This document shows positions 8,195 through 15,876 of a DNA stretch of 64,000 bases, piece after piece (the stretch's first letter is position 1; every line of letters starts with the position of its first letter). Under the pieces are notes generated by a model that worked only from the letters and a program-made list of their open reading frames with translations, was not told the origin of the DNA and did not search any database. The position numbers and the translations under genes are program-made. Source of the stretch: Halococcus morrhuae DSM 1307 (lineage in GTDB: Archaea > Halobacteriota > Halobacteria > Halobacteriales > Halococcaceae). The stretch is from positions 18,994-82,993 of the forward strand of contig NZ_AOMC01000070.1 of the NCBI RefSeq assembly GCF_000336695.1, read 5' to 3'.

Positions 8195-9460
8195 ATGGCT
8201 AGCCTGCTCGGCGACTACGACCGCTCGCGGATCCCGGTCTGGCTCCTGGCGGTCGTCTTCTCGCTCGCGCTCTCGTTCATCATCTGGCGATATATCGGGA
8301 CGTTCGTTCTCGGACTGTTCGTCTACTACATCACGCGCCCGATCCACCGTCGGCTCGCCGATCACATCCCGACGTCGAGCCTCGCGGCGGCGGTCTCGCT
8401 GTCGACGGTCGCGCTGCCGGTGATCGTGCTCATCGGCTACACGCTCTACGTCGGGACGTTTCAGCTCGCCGATATCGCCGAGAGTGCGAACCTCCAACCC
8501 GTGCTCGACGCACTCGAACCGTACGTCGAGAACGCTGGCGTCGGCACCGAGCCACAGGCCGTCATCAGCTCGGCGATCGAGAACCCACAGCAGTTCCTGA
8601 GCGGCGGCGTGATCGACGCGATCACCGAGGCTGCGACGCCGCTGTTCGCGTATCTCGGCGCGTTCGGCAACGCGCTCATCCACCTGTTCGTCGTGCTGGC
8701 GCTCGCCTTCTACCTCCTGCGCGACGACCACAAGCTCGCGGCGTGGTTTCGCAGCCAGCTCGCCGGCGACGGGACGCCAATGTACGCCTACCTCGACGCG
8801 GTCGATCGCAATCTGAAGACGATCTACTTCGGTAACATCCTGAACGCCTTCTCGACGGCGATCCTCGCGGCGATCTCGTACAACCTGCTCAACGCCGTCA
8901 GCCCGGCCGGCGTCGCCGTGCCCTCGCCCACGCTTCTGGGACTGCTCACCGGCGTCGGCAGTCTCGTACCGGTCATCGGCATGAAGATCGTCTACGTCCC
9001 GGTCGCGCTGTTGCTCGGCGTCGAGGCCGTTCTCGTCAGCCCCGCACTGCTCTGGTTCCCGCTCGTCTTCGCAGCCGTTTCGCTGGTCATCGTCGATACG
9101 ATCCCCGACCTCGTGCTCCGACCCTACGTCTCCGGCCGGGATCTCCACACCGGCTCGGTGATGATCGCCTACATCATCGGTCCACTCCTCTTCGGCTGGT
9201 ACGGACTCTTCCTCGGGCCGCTGTTGCTCGTGCTGTTCGTTCACTTCGCCCGCATCCTCCTGCCGGAGCTCATCCGTGGCGAACCGCTCACCGCACGGGC
9301 GACGGCGGGCAACCCGCTCCACCCGTCCAACGAGCTCTCCGTCCCTGAACCGGAACCGGTCGATCCGACGGACGAGTCGGACGCCGAGACCGATGGCGCA
9401 GGGCCTGCCGACGACGAGTCGTCACGATCGCTCGACGACGGGACTGGAAATAGGGAATAA
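8195..9460 (+). CDS. AI-2E family transporter (membrane protein)
   Basis: A 421-residue protein of the AI-2E (YdiK/PerM-like) family. Seven to eight hydrophobic segments are arranged as in the family: paired N-terminal helices (about 14-50), a long soluble middle part (about 95-150), and a C-terminal bundle including GVGSLVPVIGMKIVYVPVAL and GPLLFGWYGLFLGPLLLVLF. The C-terminal 55 residues are a hydrophilic acidic tail. Family members have been linked to quorum-signal or Na+/H+ transport; the substrate here is not readable. Confidence 0.88.
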   Translation: MASLLGDYDRSRIPVWLLAVVFSLALSFIIWRYIGTFVLGLFVYYITRPIHRRLADHIPTSSLAAAVSLSTVALPVIVLIGYTLYVGTFQLADIAESANLQPVLDALEPYVENAGVGTEPQAVISSAIENPQQFLSGGVIDAITEAATPLFAYLGAFGNALIHLFVVLALAFYLLRDDHKLAAWFRSQLAGDGTPMYAYLDAVDRNLKTIYFGNILNAFSTAILAAISYNLLNAVSPAGVAVPSPTLLGLLTGVGSLVPVIGMKIVYVPVALLLGVEAVLVSPALLWFPLVFAAVSLVIVDTIPDLVLRPYVSGRDLHTGSVMIAYIIGPLLFGWYGLFLGPLLLVLFVHFARILLPELIRGEPLTARATAGNPLHPSNELSVPEPEPVDPTDESDAETDGAGPADDESSRSLDDGTGNRE

Positions 9461-9475
9461 ACCACGCCCGGATGG

Positions 9476-9480
9476 TTTAT
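9476..9480 (+). promoter_or_regulatory. TATA-like box for quinone reductase gene
   Basis: TTTAT within GGTTTATCCG lies 26-30 bases before the ATG at 9506, which supports a leaderless start there. Confidence 0.5.
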
Positions 9481-9505
9481 CCGGGTAGACCCCTAACCAT
9501 CGGTG

Positions 9506-10474
9506 ATGAAAGCCGTAGAAATCACCGAATTCGGCGACAGTGACGTCATCGAGACGACCGAGCGCGAGGTCCCGGAGCCCGGCGACGGCGAGGTCCGTGT
9601 CGCCGTCGAGGCAGCGGGGATCAACTTCGCGGACATCATGCAGCGCCGTGGTCACTACGTCGGTGGTCCGGAGCCGCCGTACGTGCCGGGCATGGAAGCT
9701 GCCGGCACCATCGATGCGGTCGGCGACGGCGTCGACCGCGAGGTCGGCGAGCGCGTGGTCGCCATGACCGACGAGGGCTACGCCGAGTACACCACCGCCG
9801 ACGCCGCCGGACTGTTCGACATCCCGGAATCGATGAGCTTTCCCGAAGCAGCGGGCTTTCCCGTCCAGTTCCTGACCGCCCACAACACGCTGTTCGAGTG
9901 GGGTGGGTTGGAAGAGGACGAGCGCGTGCTGATTCACGCGGCCGCGGGCGGCGTCGGGACCGCCGCGACACAGCTCGCGAGCGAGGCCGGCGCGGAGGTC
10001 TTCGGCACCGCGAGCACGCAGGAGAAGCTCGATCTCGCCGAACGCCTCGGGCTCGACCATCCTATCAACTACACCGAGACCGAGTTCGCCGAAGCGGTGA
10101 ACGACGCTACCGACGGCGAGGGCGTCGATCTCGTTCTCGACGGGATCGGCGGCGACACCACGACTGACAGCCTCGACTGTCTCACCCACTTCGGCCGGAT
10201 GGTTTCGTACGGTGCCGCGAGCGGCGAACCCGGCTATCCCGACACGAGCACGCTGCTGTTCAACAACTTCACCATCCAGGGCTACCATCTCGGCCAGTCG
10301 ATGCAGCGCGCCCCCGAGCGCGTGCTCGATGCCGTCCCGCATCTGACCGAACTGCTCACGAACGGCGAACTCGAAGTGGTCGTCGGCGAGACGTTCCCGC
10401 TGGCCGAGGCCGCCGATGCTCACGAGTACATCGAGAACCGGAAGTCGAGCGGCAAGGTCGTTCTCGAACCCTAA
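9506..10474 (+). CDS. Zinc-independent MDR alcohol dehydrogenase / NADPH:quinone reductase
   Basis: A 322-residue medium-chain dehydrogenase/reductase. The N-terminal GroES-like fold includes VEAAGINFADIMQRRGHY and PYVPGMEAAG. The Rossmann NAD(P) motif AAAGGVGTAATQLA is near residue 150. The zinc ligands of classical alcohol dehydrogenases are absent, which together with length points to the quinone oxidoreductase (Qor) branch. A GTG three bases upstream is also possible, but the ATG fits the promoter spacing. Its TAA overlaps the TAG of the convergent mptE gene. Confidence 0.88.
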   Translation: MKAVEITEFGDSDVIETTEREVPEPGDGEVRVAVEAAGINFADIMQRRGHYVGGPEPPYVPGMEAAGTIDAVGDGVDREVGERVVAMTDEGYAEYTTADAAGLFDIPESMSFPEAAGFPVQFLTAHNTLFEWGGLEEDERVLIHAAAGGVGTAATQLASEAGAEVFGTASTQEKLDLAERLGLDHPINYTETEFAEAVNDATDGEGVDLVLDGIGGDTTTDSLDCLTHFGRMVSYGAASGEPGYPDTSTLLFNNFTIQGYHLGQSMQRAPERVLDAVPHLTELLTNGELEVVVGETFPLAEAADAHEYIENRKSSGKVVLEP

Positions 10475-11163
10475 TCGACCGGTAGCACGCTCGTGTCGAT
10501 CCCATCGCGCCGCCCGTCGAGAACCGAAAACCGCTCGCCGCGCCGGCGTTCGAGCCAGTAGAGCAGTCGTTCGGCCCACACGAGTTTCCGTTTCTTCATC
10601 GGAGCCACCGATTCGTCGTCGAAATCCCAGCCGACGAACTGCAAACTACTCGCCCCGCAGTGATCGGCCAGGAAGGCCGCGCGATCCCCATCGGTGAACC
10701 CGCCGAGGTTCACCACCGGACCGGCTGGCGCGGCTTGGGTCGTAGCGAGCACGTGCTCGATATCGAGGGTCGGTACGATTTCTTCGACCAGCGGACCGTT
10801 GTCGCCGTGGGCGTGGACCGCGACCGGCGTGCCCGCTGCCGTGAGCACCCGTACCGTCTCCGGATTCTTGTCGAGATCGGTGATCATGCAGTCGACGGCG
10901 ATGCCGGCTTCCTGGAGACGGTCGACGGCGGTCGAGGCGGCGAACACGCTGCCGTCCGTCGTGTCGGCCGCATCGAGATCGGTTTCGAGCGATGGGCCGG
11001 CCCCGGCGATCACGACCGTCTCACCCGTCACGTCGAGTCGATCGAGGTCGAACGGGCCGACGAGATCGGCGAGGCGGTCGCGGACGTGCTCGTCGCTTGC
11101 GCGGTCGAAGCCGAAGTCGGCGAGAATCGCCCCGTAGACTGGTTCCCACGTGGTGAAGTTCAT
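10471..11163 (-). CDS. mptE: 6-hydroxymethyl-7,8-dihydropterin pyrophosphokinase MptE (DUF115)
   Basis: A 230-residue archaeal MptE. It pyrophosphorylates 6-hydroxymethyl-dihydropterin for pterin cofactor synthesis and replaces bacterial FolK. The family's nucleotide-binding core is visible: GETVVIAGAGPSLE (47-60), the acidic DCMITDLDKNPE segment (about 91-102), VHAHGDN (about 117-123) and the C-terminal FVGWDFDDE region. The ATG overlaps the folP stop (ATGA), so translation of the two is probably coupled. The pair makes the DHPP-to-dihydropteroate steps consecutive in one operon. Confidence 0.92.
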   Translation of the reverse strand: MNFTTWEPVYGAILADFGFDRASDEHVRDRLADLVGPFDLDRLDVTGETVVIAGAGPSLETDLDAADTTDGSVFAASTAVDRLQEAGIAVDCMITDLDKNPETVRVLTAAGTPVAVHAHGDNGPLVEEIVPTLDIEHVLATTQAAPAGPVVNLGGFTDGDRAAFLADHCGASSLQFVGWDFDDESVAPMKKRKLVWAERLLYWLERRRGERFSVLDGRRDGIDTSVLPVD

Positions 11164-11978
11164 CGCAGCGCAGCTCTGTCGCCGAGTGTGTCACCGATGC
11201 GGGCCGCATCGCGGGTCTCGGCGACGTCGTGGGTGCGGATCACGTCCGCACCGCGCTCGACGGCCAGCGCCGTCGCGGCGAGGCTCGCGGGCAGTCGGCC
11301 GTCCGTCTCGCGGCCGACGATCTCGCCGAGGAAGTTCTTCCGGTTGATCGAGACCAGCATCGGGCGGTCGATGGCTCCGAACGCCGCGAGCCGGCGGAAC
11401 GTCTCGCGGTCGTCGTCGAGGGTTTTGTCCTCGCTCCAGCCGCCGAAGGCGGGATCGATGATCGTCTTGCCGGTGAGGTTCTCGGTGAGCGCGTCGTAGA
11501 TGTCGTCGACGTCCGCGAGCGCGCCGGGCCGTTCGAGATCCGGCGGACTGGCCATCTTCACGACCGCCGCGTCGTGCGCCTTGCAGACGCGAGGTAGTTC
11601 GGGATCGGCGAAGCCACAGACGTCGTTCACCATGTCGAAGGTCGCGTCGAGCGCCGCCGCGGCGACCTCGTGATATCGAGTCTCGATCGAGAACACCGCC
11701 TCCCCCGTGACGCGCTCGATCGTCTCGATGGCCGTATCGAGTCGCTCGCGCTCCTCGGCGGCCGAGAGCACCTCGAAGCGCTTGTTCGCCGATTCGAGCC
11801 CCACGTCGATGATCTCCGCGCCCTCGTCGATGAGCTCGTCGACGTAGGCGGCGGCGTCGGCGGGGTCGGCGAACACGCTCGGCTCGTAGGGTGACTGGTC
11901 GCTGACGTTGAGCACACCCATGATCCGCGCTGGGTGTCCGTCGCCGATCGGGAGACCGGCGGCCTCGACGGTCTGCAT
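11160..11978 (-). CDS. folP: Dihydropteroate synthase
   Basis: A 272-residue pterin-binding TIM barrel that joins dihydropterin pyrophosphate to p-aminobenzoate in folate synthesis. Signatures are IMGVLNVSDQSPYEP (19-33), EIIDVGLESANKR, and a distal FGGWSEDK / PMLVSINRKNFLG segment. The classical DPS motif is slightly altered (LNVSDQS rather than LNVTPDS). The frame is open further upstream, but the ATG at 11978 precedes the conserved core directly and leaves an intergenic space for the divergent gene at 12060. The protein is not fused to FolC, unlike in some haloarchaea. It is followed by mptE with a 4-base overlap. Confidence 0.93.
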   Translation of the reverse strand: MQTVEAAGLPIGDGHPARIMGVLNVSDQSPYEPSVFADPADAAAYVDELIDEGAEIIDVGLESANKRFEVLSAAEERERLDTAIETIERVTGEAVFSIETRYHEVAAAALDATFDMVNDVCGFADPELPRVCKAHDAAVVKMASPPDLERPGALADVDDIYDALTENLTGKTIIDPAFGGWSEDKTLDDDRETFRRLAAFGAIDRPMLVSINRKNFLGEIVGRETDGRLPASLAATALAVERGADVIRTHDVAETRDAARIGDTLGDRAALR

Positions 11979-12031
11979 GGTCGAACGTTGGCGAGCGTGG
12001 GCAAAAGCGACCCGTTCGAGGGACGCGCGAC

Positions 12032-12037
12032 TTTTAG
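12032..12037 (+). promoter_or_regulatory. TATA-like box for the 12060 gene
   Basis: TTTTAG lies 23-28 bases before the ATG at 12060, consistent with a leaderless transcript carrying the Cys-rich protein and trmJ. Confidence 0.5.
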
Positions 12038-12059
12038 GCACAACCGTCGTATCCGGGGT

Positions 12060-12554
12060 ATGGGCAAGGTCAATATCGCGCTGCGCGGCTGGCGGTTCGA
12101 CGAGTCGGCGGTGTTCACCGACGACGGTGATATCAAACCGATCGACGAGATGGAACCGACGACCAGAGAGCGCATCGTCAGGCTTCGCCAGCTCATCGAC
12201 TCCCCGTGTCACGCCTGCTGGCTCATCCACGGCGACAGCGAGCTCGACGCCTGCAACGACGCGGCAGCCGTCTACGGCGAACCGCTGAGCGAGGTCGTCC
12301 TCTGCGAGGAGCACGAACCCGACTTCCGCTACTGGTTTCGTGAGCAGGGCGGGGCCGACCACCGCGGCGAGCCGGCGCTTCAGGACGCCTTCCACGAGTG
12401 GTTCGCCGACGGCGGGCGTGCACCGGAGGAGTACGAACCGGTCGAGCACGTCGACACCGACCCGACGGCGGTCCCCTCGGTGTCAGGCACGGGATCGGCG
12501 GCCGATGCCGAACAGGAGGCCCAGAGCGTGGACCTCGACAGCCTCGACATCTGA
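12060..12554 (+). CDS. Conserved Cys-containing haloarchaeal protein
   Basis: A 164-residue soluble protein I cannot assign to a named family. The central part has four Cys: a CxxC pair in CHACWLIHGD (about residues 46-49), one in DACNDAAAVYG and one in VVLCEEHEPDFRYWFREQGG, so metal binding is plausible. The C-terminal 45 residues are acidic and low-complexity (ending SVDLDSLDI). Its TGA overlaps the ATG of trmJ by one base, which suggests coupled translation and possibly a role linked to tRNA or RNA. Confidence 0.75.
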   Translation: MGKVNIALRGWRFDESAVFTDDGDIKPIDEMEPTTRERIVRLRQLIDSPCHACWLIHGDSELDACNDAAAVYGEPLSEVVLCEEHEPDFRYWFREQGGADHRGEPALQDAFHEWFADGGRAPEEYEPVEHVDTDPTAVPSVSGTGSAADAEQEAQSVDLDSLDI

Positions 12555-13285
12555 TGGGGGTCGCCGTCGCCGTCGTCGATGCCGAGACGCCGGGCAACGT
12601 CGGGACGATCGCGCGGGCGATGAAGAACTTCGGGTTCGGTAGTTTGCAACTCGTCGACCCGCCCGACCTCGATCCCGACGGCGAGGCCTACGGGTTCGCC
12701 GGTCACGCCCGCGAGGACGTCTTGCCGAACCACGACGTGCTCACGTTCGACGAACTGGTCTCGGAGTTCTACACGGTGGGGTTCACCGCCATGACCGGCC
12801 GTGACGAGGGGCGACACGTCCGCTATCCGTTCAAGACGCCCGCCGAGCTCGCCGAGCACCTCGCGGATGTCGAGGGCGACATCGCGCTCGTCTTCGGGCG
12901 CGAGGGCACAGGATTATCGAACGAGGAGTTCGCCCGCATCGACGAGGTCTGTTCGATCCCGGCCAGCCCCGACTACCCAGTTCTCAATCTCGGCCAGGCG
13001 GCCACGGTCGCTCTCTACGAACTTCGAGGGCTCACACTCGACGAGATGCACCATCCCGATCGCCACGATCGGGCCGACGAGCGCGCGCTCGAAGGGCTGT
13101 ACGACCAGTTCCAGTCGTTTCTGGCTGCCATCGACCGACCGGAGGAAAAACGCGCGAAAACCGAGCGCATGCTCCGGCGCGTGCTCGGGCGCGCCCACCC
13201 GACGGGGCGGGAGGTCACGACGCTGCGCGGACTGTTCCGCCGGGCGGAGATGCAGATCGACCGTGCACGAGACGAGGAATCGTAG
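12554..13285 (+). CDS. trmJ: TrmJ-like SPOUT RNA 2'-O-methyltransferase
   Basis: A 243-residue SPOUT-class methyltransferase of the TrmH/TrmJ family, which methylates the 2'-OH of nucleotide 32 in tRNA anticodon loops. The motifs are in order: ETPGNVGTIARAMKNFGF (motif 1, about 10-27), FGREGTGLSNEE (motif 2, about 114-125) and IPASPDYPVLNLGQAATVALYE (motif 3, SAM-binding trefoil knot, about 137-158). A basic C-terminal extension carries helices. It starts inside the stop codon of the upstream Cys-containing gene. Confidence 0.9.
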   Translation: MGVAVAVVDAETPGNVGTIARAMKNFGFGSLQLVDPPDLDPDGEAYGFAGHAREDVLPNHDVLTFDELVSEFYTVGFTAMTGRDEGRHVRYPFKTPAELAEHLADVEGDIALVFGREGTGLSNEEFARIDEVCSIPASPDYPVLNLGQAATVALYELRGLTLDEMHHPDRHDRADERALEGLYDQFQSFLAAIDRPEEKRAKTERMLRRVLGRAHPTGREVTTLRGLFRRAEMQIDRARDEES

Positions 13286-13315
13286 TCGGACCGATCGTAG
13301 TCGAACCGACGCCGA

Positions 13316-13996
13316 CTACAGATCCGGCGTCGCTTGCGGTTCGGTCTCCCCGTCGTTGATGACCAGCGTGTTTTCGACGAGGTTGCCGTGTGCGCGCCGG
13401 AACCGTTCCGAGAGCGCCTGATGGGAGATATCGAGCTCGTCGGCGAGATCGGCGACCGAGAGATCGCGCGGCACCTCGTAGTAGCCGTGCTCGAACGCCG
13501 CATCCAGCGCCTCGGCCTGCTCCTCGGTGAGGCCGAAGCGGGCGTGACGTTCGTTTTCCATCGCGTAGATGGCCTCGACATCGATCTCGATGTCGTGTTC
13601 CTGGCAGAAATCGTACGTCCGTGACAGCGCATCGCGGTCGGGAAAGAGCAGTCTGAGCTGCCAGCGTCCCCGCTCGCTTTCGGCGTTCAGCACGGTCGCC
13701 TGCTCTTCGAGAAGCGCGTGGACGACGAACTGGACGCGGGCGATCCACTCCATCCGGTAGAGCCACTCGCCATCGAGATCGGAGAGTCGCTCGACGTTCT
13801 CGACGCTCGGGTCCGACGCGAAGGCGTCTTCGAGCGCTTCACGATCGGACGCGCTCGCCCAGACGAACGGCATGACGCGGTCGACGTCGTGGGCGACGAC
13901 CCGCTCGACGTCGAAGGTCGCCTCGGGCACGCGCTCGATGGCCTCCCCGAGTGCGAACGTCTCGGCAGCGACCGATAGTTCGCCGATGGTGCTCAT
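13316..13996 (-). CDS. Bacterio-opsin-activator-type HTH transcriptional regulator
   Basis: A 226-residue one-component regulator. The N-terminal about 155 residues resemble the Bat input domain (acidic alpha/beta, LLFPDRDALSRTYDFCQEHDIEI). The C-terminal part is an HTH_10 domain: GLTEEQAEALDAAFEHGYYEVPRD followed by ADLADELDISHQALSERFRRAHG (about 185-207). No receiver, PAS or GAF domain is present, unlike the regulator at 57176. It is divergent from dnaJ across a 104-base gap, so control of dnaJ or of itself is possible but unproven. Confidence 0.85.
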   Translation of the reverse strand: MSTIGELSVAAETFALGEAIERVPEATFDVERVVAHDVDRVMPFVWASASDREALEDAFASDPSVENVERLSDLDGEWLYRMEWIARVQFVVHALLEEQATVLNAESERGRWQLRLLFPDRDALSRTYDFCQEHDIEIDVEAIYAMENERHARFGLTEEQAEALDAAFEHGYYEVPRDLSVADLADELDISHQALSERFRRAHGNLVENTLVINDGETEPQATPDL

Positions 13997-14100
13997 TCAC
14001 CCAGTCGTGGGCTACGCGGCGGAATAACTATTTCCCTCCTCGATCGAGCACGAGTATCGAACCCGTTCTGTTGAAGTGTCCGAAGCCAATATACTGGGCA

Positions 14101-15294
14101 ATGAGTGAGGACTTCTACTCGGTACTCGGCGTCTCGCGCGACGCCGGCGAGGACGAAATCAAACAGGCCTATCGCAAGCAGGCCGCCGAGTACCACCCCG
14201 ACGTCTCCGACGACCCGAACGCCGACGAGAAGTTCAAACAGGCGAAGAAGGCAAAGGAGGTGCTCACCGACGACCAGAAACGCCAGGCCTACGACCAAAT
14301 GGGTCACGAGCGCTTCGAGCAGGCCGAAAAACGCGGCGGGTTCGACGGCGGCGGTGCGGGGCGGGGCGGCGGGATGGGCGGCATGGGCGGTGCCGGCGGC
14401 GACCCGTTCGGCGGCATGGGTGGCGGCGGGATGGGCGGTGGCGGGCTCGGCGACATCTTCGAGCAGTTCTTCAACGGCGGTGGCGGTCGCGGCGGCGGTG
14501 GCCAGAGCGGCCCACGCCAGGGCTCCGATCTCAGAACCGACCTCTCGATCGAACTGGAGGAGGCCGCCGCGGGCGCAGAAAAGCAGTTCACCATCACCCG
14601 CCCCGAGACCTGCCCGGACTGTGAGGGATCGGGCCATCCCGAAAGCGCCGACGCCGAAACCTGCCCGCAGTGTGACGGCCGCGGCCAGACGACACAGGTC
14701 CAGCAGACCTCGCTCGGCCGCGTCCAGCAGACCCAGACCTGTCGGCGCTGTGGCGGCGACGGCACACTCTACTCCGAGGACTGTTCGACCTGCGGCGGCG
14801 ACGGCCACGTACGCAACGAAGCCAGCCTCTCGGTCGAGGTCCCCCCTGGCATCCGCGACGGCCAGACCCTCCGGATGGAGCGCGAGGGCGCACCCGGCGA
14901 GAACGGCGGGCCCAATGGTGATTTGCTCATCGAGATCAGCGTCCGCAAACACCCCGAGTTCGATCGCGAAGGCAACGATCTCGCCCACCGCGCGGCCATC
15001 TCCTTCCCCCAGGCGACCTTCGGCGCAACCATCGAAGTACCCACGCTCGACGGCACCGTCGAAATGGACATCCCTGCCGGCACTCAGAGCGGCGAGACCT
15101 TCCGCCTCGAAGGGAAGGGCATGCCCCGCCTGCGCCGCCGCGGCACCGGCGATCTCTTCGTCCGCACGCAGGTCATCACCCCCGACGAACTGAACGAGGA
15201 CCAGCGCGACGCGCTCGAAGCGTTCGCCGAGGCCGGCGGCGAGGAGATCGAGGTCGAGGAAGGGTTTTTCGAGAAGCTCAAACACTCGCTCTAG
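14101..15294 (+). CDS. dnaJ: Chaperone DnaJ (Hsp40)
   Basis: A 397-residue type I DnaJ, co-chaperone of DnaK. The J domain holds HPD at residues 32-34, followed by a long Gly-rich linker (about 80-150). The zinc-binding domain has all four CxxCxGxG repeats: CPDCEGSG (about 171), CPQCDGRG (188), CRRCGGDG (214) and CSTCGGDG (228). The C-terminal substrate-binding domains follow. dnaK and grpE are not in this window and the upstream gene is divergent, so it is transcribed alone. The stop is followed within three bases by a T-tract and strong hairpins. Confidence 0.96.
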   Translation: MSEDFYSVLGVSRDAGEDEIKQAYRKQAAEYHPDVSDDPNADEKFKQAKKAKEVLTDDQKRQAYDQMGHERFEQAEKRGGFDGGGAGRGGGMGGMGGAGGDPFGGMGGGGMGGGGLGDIFEQFFNGGGGRGGGGQSGPRQGSDLRTDLSIELEEAAAGAEKQFTITRPETCPDCEGSGHPESADAETCPQCDGRGQTTQVQQTSLGRVQQTQTCRRCGGDGTLYSEDCSTCGGDGHVRNEASLSVEVPPGIRDGQTLRMEREGAPGENGGPNGDLLIEISVRKHPEFDREGNDLAHRAAISFPQATFGATIEVPTLDGTVEMDIPAGTQSGETFRLEGKGMPRLRRRGTGDLFVRTQVITPDELNEDQRDALEAFAEAGGEEIEVEEGFFEKLKHSL

Positions 15295-15392
15295 AACCCA
15301 CTTTTTTACTCCTCGGGTGCGCTCGCTTTGCTCGCGCACCACTCGTCGCAAAAACCTGGACTAAAAACTCCCGCTCACTCGGCCTTCGGCCT
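15295..15392 (+). terminator. 3' element A after dnaJ (T-tract, hairpin, conserved box)
   Basis: Directly after the dnaJ stop comes CCCAC and six T (15297-15307), then a stem GGTGCG/CGCACC (15316-15340), then the box GCAAAAA-C-CTGGAC-T-AAAAA (15348-15367), then a GGCC-TTC-GGCC hairpin (15381-15391). The same order and spacing occurs on the minus strand after the tRNA-Ala gene (36300-36405). A U-rich archaeal terminator plus an extragenic palindromic element is the simplest reading. Confidence 0.6.
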
Positions 15393-15650
15393 CGCTCACG
15401 GTGAACCGCGCTCGCTGCTCACGGTTCACTTCGTTCACCGTTCGCTTTCCGAGGTTCTCCCTCCGGTCGAACCTCGCTTCGCTCGCGCGGACACGACTGC
15501 TCCACAACCGCACAGCACGCCTCCGCCGAAGCCCTCGGCGCGCGCTCCCTTCGGTCGCTACTCACTCGCTTCGCTCGCTCGCGCCCCTCGCCCTTCATCC
15601 ACCAGGACCGCACCGCGGCCGCGTAGCCGGCAGGCGCACGGCGAGCCACC
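15393..15650. repeat. Non-coding stretch of consecutive short inverted repeats
   Basis: About 260 bases of pyrimidine-biased DNA built from short inverted and mirror repeats: GTGAACC/GGTTCAC (15401-15407 and 15423-15429), GAGGTTC/GAACCTC (15451-15457 and 15469-15475) and CTCGCTTCGCTC-type mirrors. Open frames here are Arg/Ser-rich and look spurious. I see no gene until the small one at 15683. Confidence 0.6.
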
Positions 15651-15653
15651 GAG

Positions 15654-15658
15654 TATAA
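15654..15658 (+). promoter_or_regulatory. TATA box for the 49-residue gene
   Basis: TATAA lies 25-29 bases before the ATG at 15683. It is the first promoter-like signal after the palindromic stretch. Confidence 0.5.
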
Positions 15659-15682
15659 CCGTCGGCGAGCGCTGGTATCGAC

Positions 15683-15832
15683 ATGGCAGAGACAGAACCC
15701 GCCGTCGAGACGTTTCTGGACCGTGCGGACGCGGTGTTCGAGGATTACGAGAACGGTTACGTGGACCCCGATGCAGCGCTGTCGACGCTCGAATCACACG
15801 TCGACACGCTGCGCGAGGATCTCGAATCGTAG
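15683..15832 (+). CDS. Small acidic haloarchaeal protein (49 residues)
   Basis: A 49-residue acidic protein starting MAETEPAVETFLDRADAVF and ending TLREDLES, predicted almost wholly alpha-helical with a heptad-like pattern. No Cys or membrane segment. The composition, the TATA box at the right distance, and codon use like its neighbours support it as real although it is short. The aminotransferase gene starts 44 bases later and may share the transcript. Function unknown. Confidence 0.7.
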   Translation: MAETEPAVETFLDRADAVFEDYENGYVDPDAALSTLESHVDTLREDLES

Positions 15833-15876
15833 CGAAAACCTGAACAGTTATCGCATTTCGGGCCGCGAGTAGAGAC

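Noticed and set aside
7976..9322. 448-codon minus-strand frame opposite the AI-2E gene
   Set aside because: Composition is Arg/Asp/Glu low-complexity mirror of the hydrophobic plus-strand protein; no start signal.
13993..15351. 452-codon minus-strand frame opposite dnaJ
   Set aside because: dnaJ has intact J domain and zinc repeats on the plus strand; the minus frame is its antisense image.
15393..15650. CRISPR-like repeated stretch
   Set aside because: Repeat units are short, unequal and self-complementary, without unique spacers of constant length or cas genes.
15328..15843. 171-codon frame over the palindromic region
   Set aside because: It runs through the inverted-repeat stretch and overlaps a better small gene at 15683. 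The peptide is Pro/Arg/Ser-rich without structure.
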